NCBI GenBank assembly: GCA_946482355.1
Contig: CAMLRE010000143.1
Coordinates: 1 to 6,104, forward strand
DNA: 6,104 bases
Direction: 5' to 3'
Source: an uncultured Bdellovibrio sp.
GTDB taxonomy: Bacteria > Bdellovibrionota > Bdellovibrionia > Bdellovibrionales > Bdellovibrionaceae
Under the pieces are notes generated by a model. That model was not told where the DNA came from. It searched no databases and worked only from the letters and a program-made list of their open reading frames with translations. This document shows, piece after piece, positions 5,541 through 6,104 of this stretch (positions are counted from its first letter, which is position 1; each line of letters begins with the position of its first letter). The position numbers were made by a program, and so were the translations under genes.

Positions 5541-5891
5541 ATGGCTGAAGTTAGAGATATTCCTAAAGACACCATTCTATTCTACGAGGGAGAAATCCCC
5601 GACAACATGTACGTTGTAAAAAAAGGTTCTTTCGACATTATCAAAAAAATCGACGGCAAAGATGTTAAAGTCAGCGAAGCCAAAGAAGGCCAACTTATCG
5701 GTGAAATGGCGCTATTCGATTTAAAACCAAGATCAGCCACCATCAAAGCAAATCAAGATTCAGCCGTAGTTGTTTTACCTTATGTAAACTTATTAGATCA
5801 GTTAGAAAAATTACCGGCTTGGGTAAAAATCGTGATGCGCACACTATCTGATAACTTACGTAAAACGACTGAACAATTAATGAAGAAATAG
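5541..5891 (+). CDS. stand-alone cyclic nucleotide-binding domain protein
   Basis: A 116-residue protein that is almost entirely one cNMP-binding domain of the Crp/Fnr/PKA-regulatory type. After the early strands (DTILFYEGEIPDNMYVVKKG, 10–29) comes the phosphate-binding cassette, GEMALFDLKPRSATIKA (54–70). It keeps the Glu (Glu55) and Arg (Arg64) that contact the ribose and cyclic phosphate in ligand-binding members. The terminal helix (about 93–114) resembles the CRP-type C-helix. There is no DNA-binding domain, kinase or channel segment, so it would have to act through a partner; the 196-residue upstream neighbour is an obvious candidate. The ATG at 5541 lacks a clear Shine-Dalgarno sequence, and translation may rely on the gene 25 bases upstream. 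The gene ends before a strong terminator. cAMP, cGMP or another ligand cannot be chosen from sequence. Confidence 0.9.
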   Translation: MAEVRDIPKDTILFYEGEIPDNMYVVKKGSFDIIKKIDGKDVKVSEAKEGQLIGEMALFDLKPRSATIKANQDSAVVVLPYVNLLDQLEKLPAWVKIVMRTLSDNLRKTTEQLMKK

Positions 5892-5919
5892 AATCATCTA
5901 ACAGTTTTTAGAAAAAATT

Positions 5920-5945
5920 AAGGGCGATAAAAATCGCCCTTTTTT
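5920..5945. terminator. bidirectional intrinsic terminator
   Basis: AAGGGCGAT (5920–5928) pairs perfectly with ATCGCCCTT (5933–5941) around an AAAA loop. It is followed on plus by a run of T (5941–5945, then ATTTTATT). On minus the same stem is followed by AATTTTTTC. It closes the 4925–5891 unit from one side and the OmpA-like gene from the other. Confidence 0.9.
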
Positions 5946-5970
5946 ATTTTATTCTCTTGTTTCAAAAACA

Positions 5971-6104
5971 TTAGTCTTTGGTATAAATCGATAATTCTAC
6001 GCGACGGTTTTTAAGTCTTGAAGAATCGTCATTATTTTGAACTAACGGTTTTTAAAAACAAAAGACTACTTACTTAACACGAGCCCGATCTAAACCTAAA
6101 CCAT
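5971..6104 (-). pseudogene. OmpA/Pal/MotB-like C-terminal end, disrupted near window edge
   Basis: Reading leftward, 6048–5974 encodes PLVQNNDDSSRLKNRRVELS and then IYTKD before TAA (5973–5971). This is the hallmark C-terminus of an OmpA-like peptidoglycan-binding domain (normally '..KP...N.....R..NRRVEI..'). Further upstream in the same frame, 6102–6073 gives GLGLDRARVK, which resembles the earlier 'LSLDRARAV' helix of that domain. Between them are stop codons at 6072–6070 and 6054–6052 and only about seven residues, where roughly twenty would be expected. The gene therefore looks broken by an internal deletion plus stops, or the sequence here is a faulty contig-end join. The remainder lies outside the window. 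Such proteins anchor the outer membrane or a motor to peptidoglycan. Confidence 0.6.

Noticed and set aside
1..6104. Mobile element, CRISPR array or defence island
   Set aside because: No transposase, integrase, terminal repeats, spaced repeats or tRNA attachment site; the genes are mostly core functions with uniform base composition.

Overview
The window is ordinary-looking chromosomal DNA, AT-rich (roughly 40% G+C judged by eye) and densely coded, from a Gram-negative-type bacterium. The combination of a miaB–bifunctional-nuclease (DUF151) pair, a small free-standing cyclic-nucleotide-binding protein, an OmpA-like C-terminal remnant and the protein sequences themselves suggests the delta-proteobacterial / Bdellovibrionota neighbourhood. 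That placement is an inference from general resemblance, not a demonstrated assignment. Nothing mobile was seen: no IS, phage, CRISPR, tRNA or rRNA.

Layout, left to right. (1) Minus strand, 1–1150: the first 383 codons of guaB (IMP dehydrogenase), cut by the left window edge. (2) A 203-bp divergent intergenic region with two N7-spaced dyads. One is a LysR-type box that overlaps the start codon of (3), a plus-strand LysR-family regulator at 1354–2232. (4) A convergent junction with a perfect 8-bp hairpin spanning the stop codon of the next gene. (5) A minus-strand unit in transcription order miaB (tRNA methylthiotransferase, 4747–3353), a DUF151 bifunctional-nuclease-family protein fused by a TAATG stop/start overlap (3353–2802), and a gamma-class carbonic-anhydrase-like hexapeptide protein (2758–2255). 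(6) A 177-bp divergent promoter region containing a perfect TATAAT for miaB, a TTGTGA-N17-TATAAA promoter for the opposite strand and two copies of TGGCGTAGCC. (7) A plus-strand pair: an unrecognised 196-aa protein with an acidic then lysine-rich tail (4925–5515) and a 116-aa single-domain cyclic-nucleotide-binding protein (5541–5891). (8) A strong bidirectional terminator (5920–5945). (9) The C-terminal end of an OmpA/Pal/MotB-like gene on the minus strand, which has in-frame stops and a shortened middle close to the right window edge.

Functionally these are mostly housekeeping genes: guanine nucleotide synthesis, tRNA modification and a gamma-CA. They sit beside one local regulator, one putative nucleotide sensor and one protein of unknown function. 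I see no convincing evidence of a new multi-gene system. The best leads are the OxyR-like tetranucleotide array over the lysR start, the twin GGCGTAGCC motif in the miaB leader, the unknown protein/cNMP-sensor pair, and the broken OmpA-like end.
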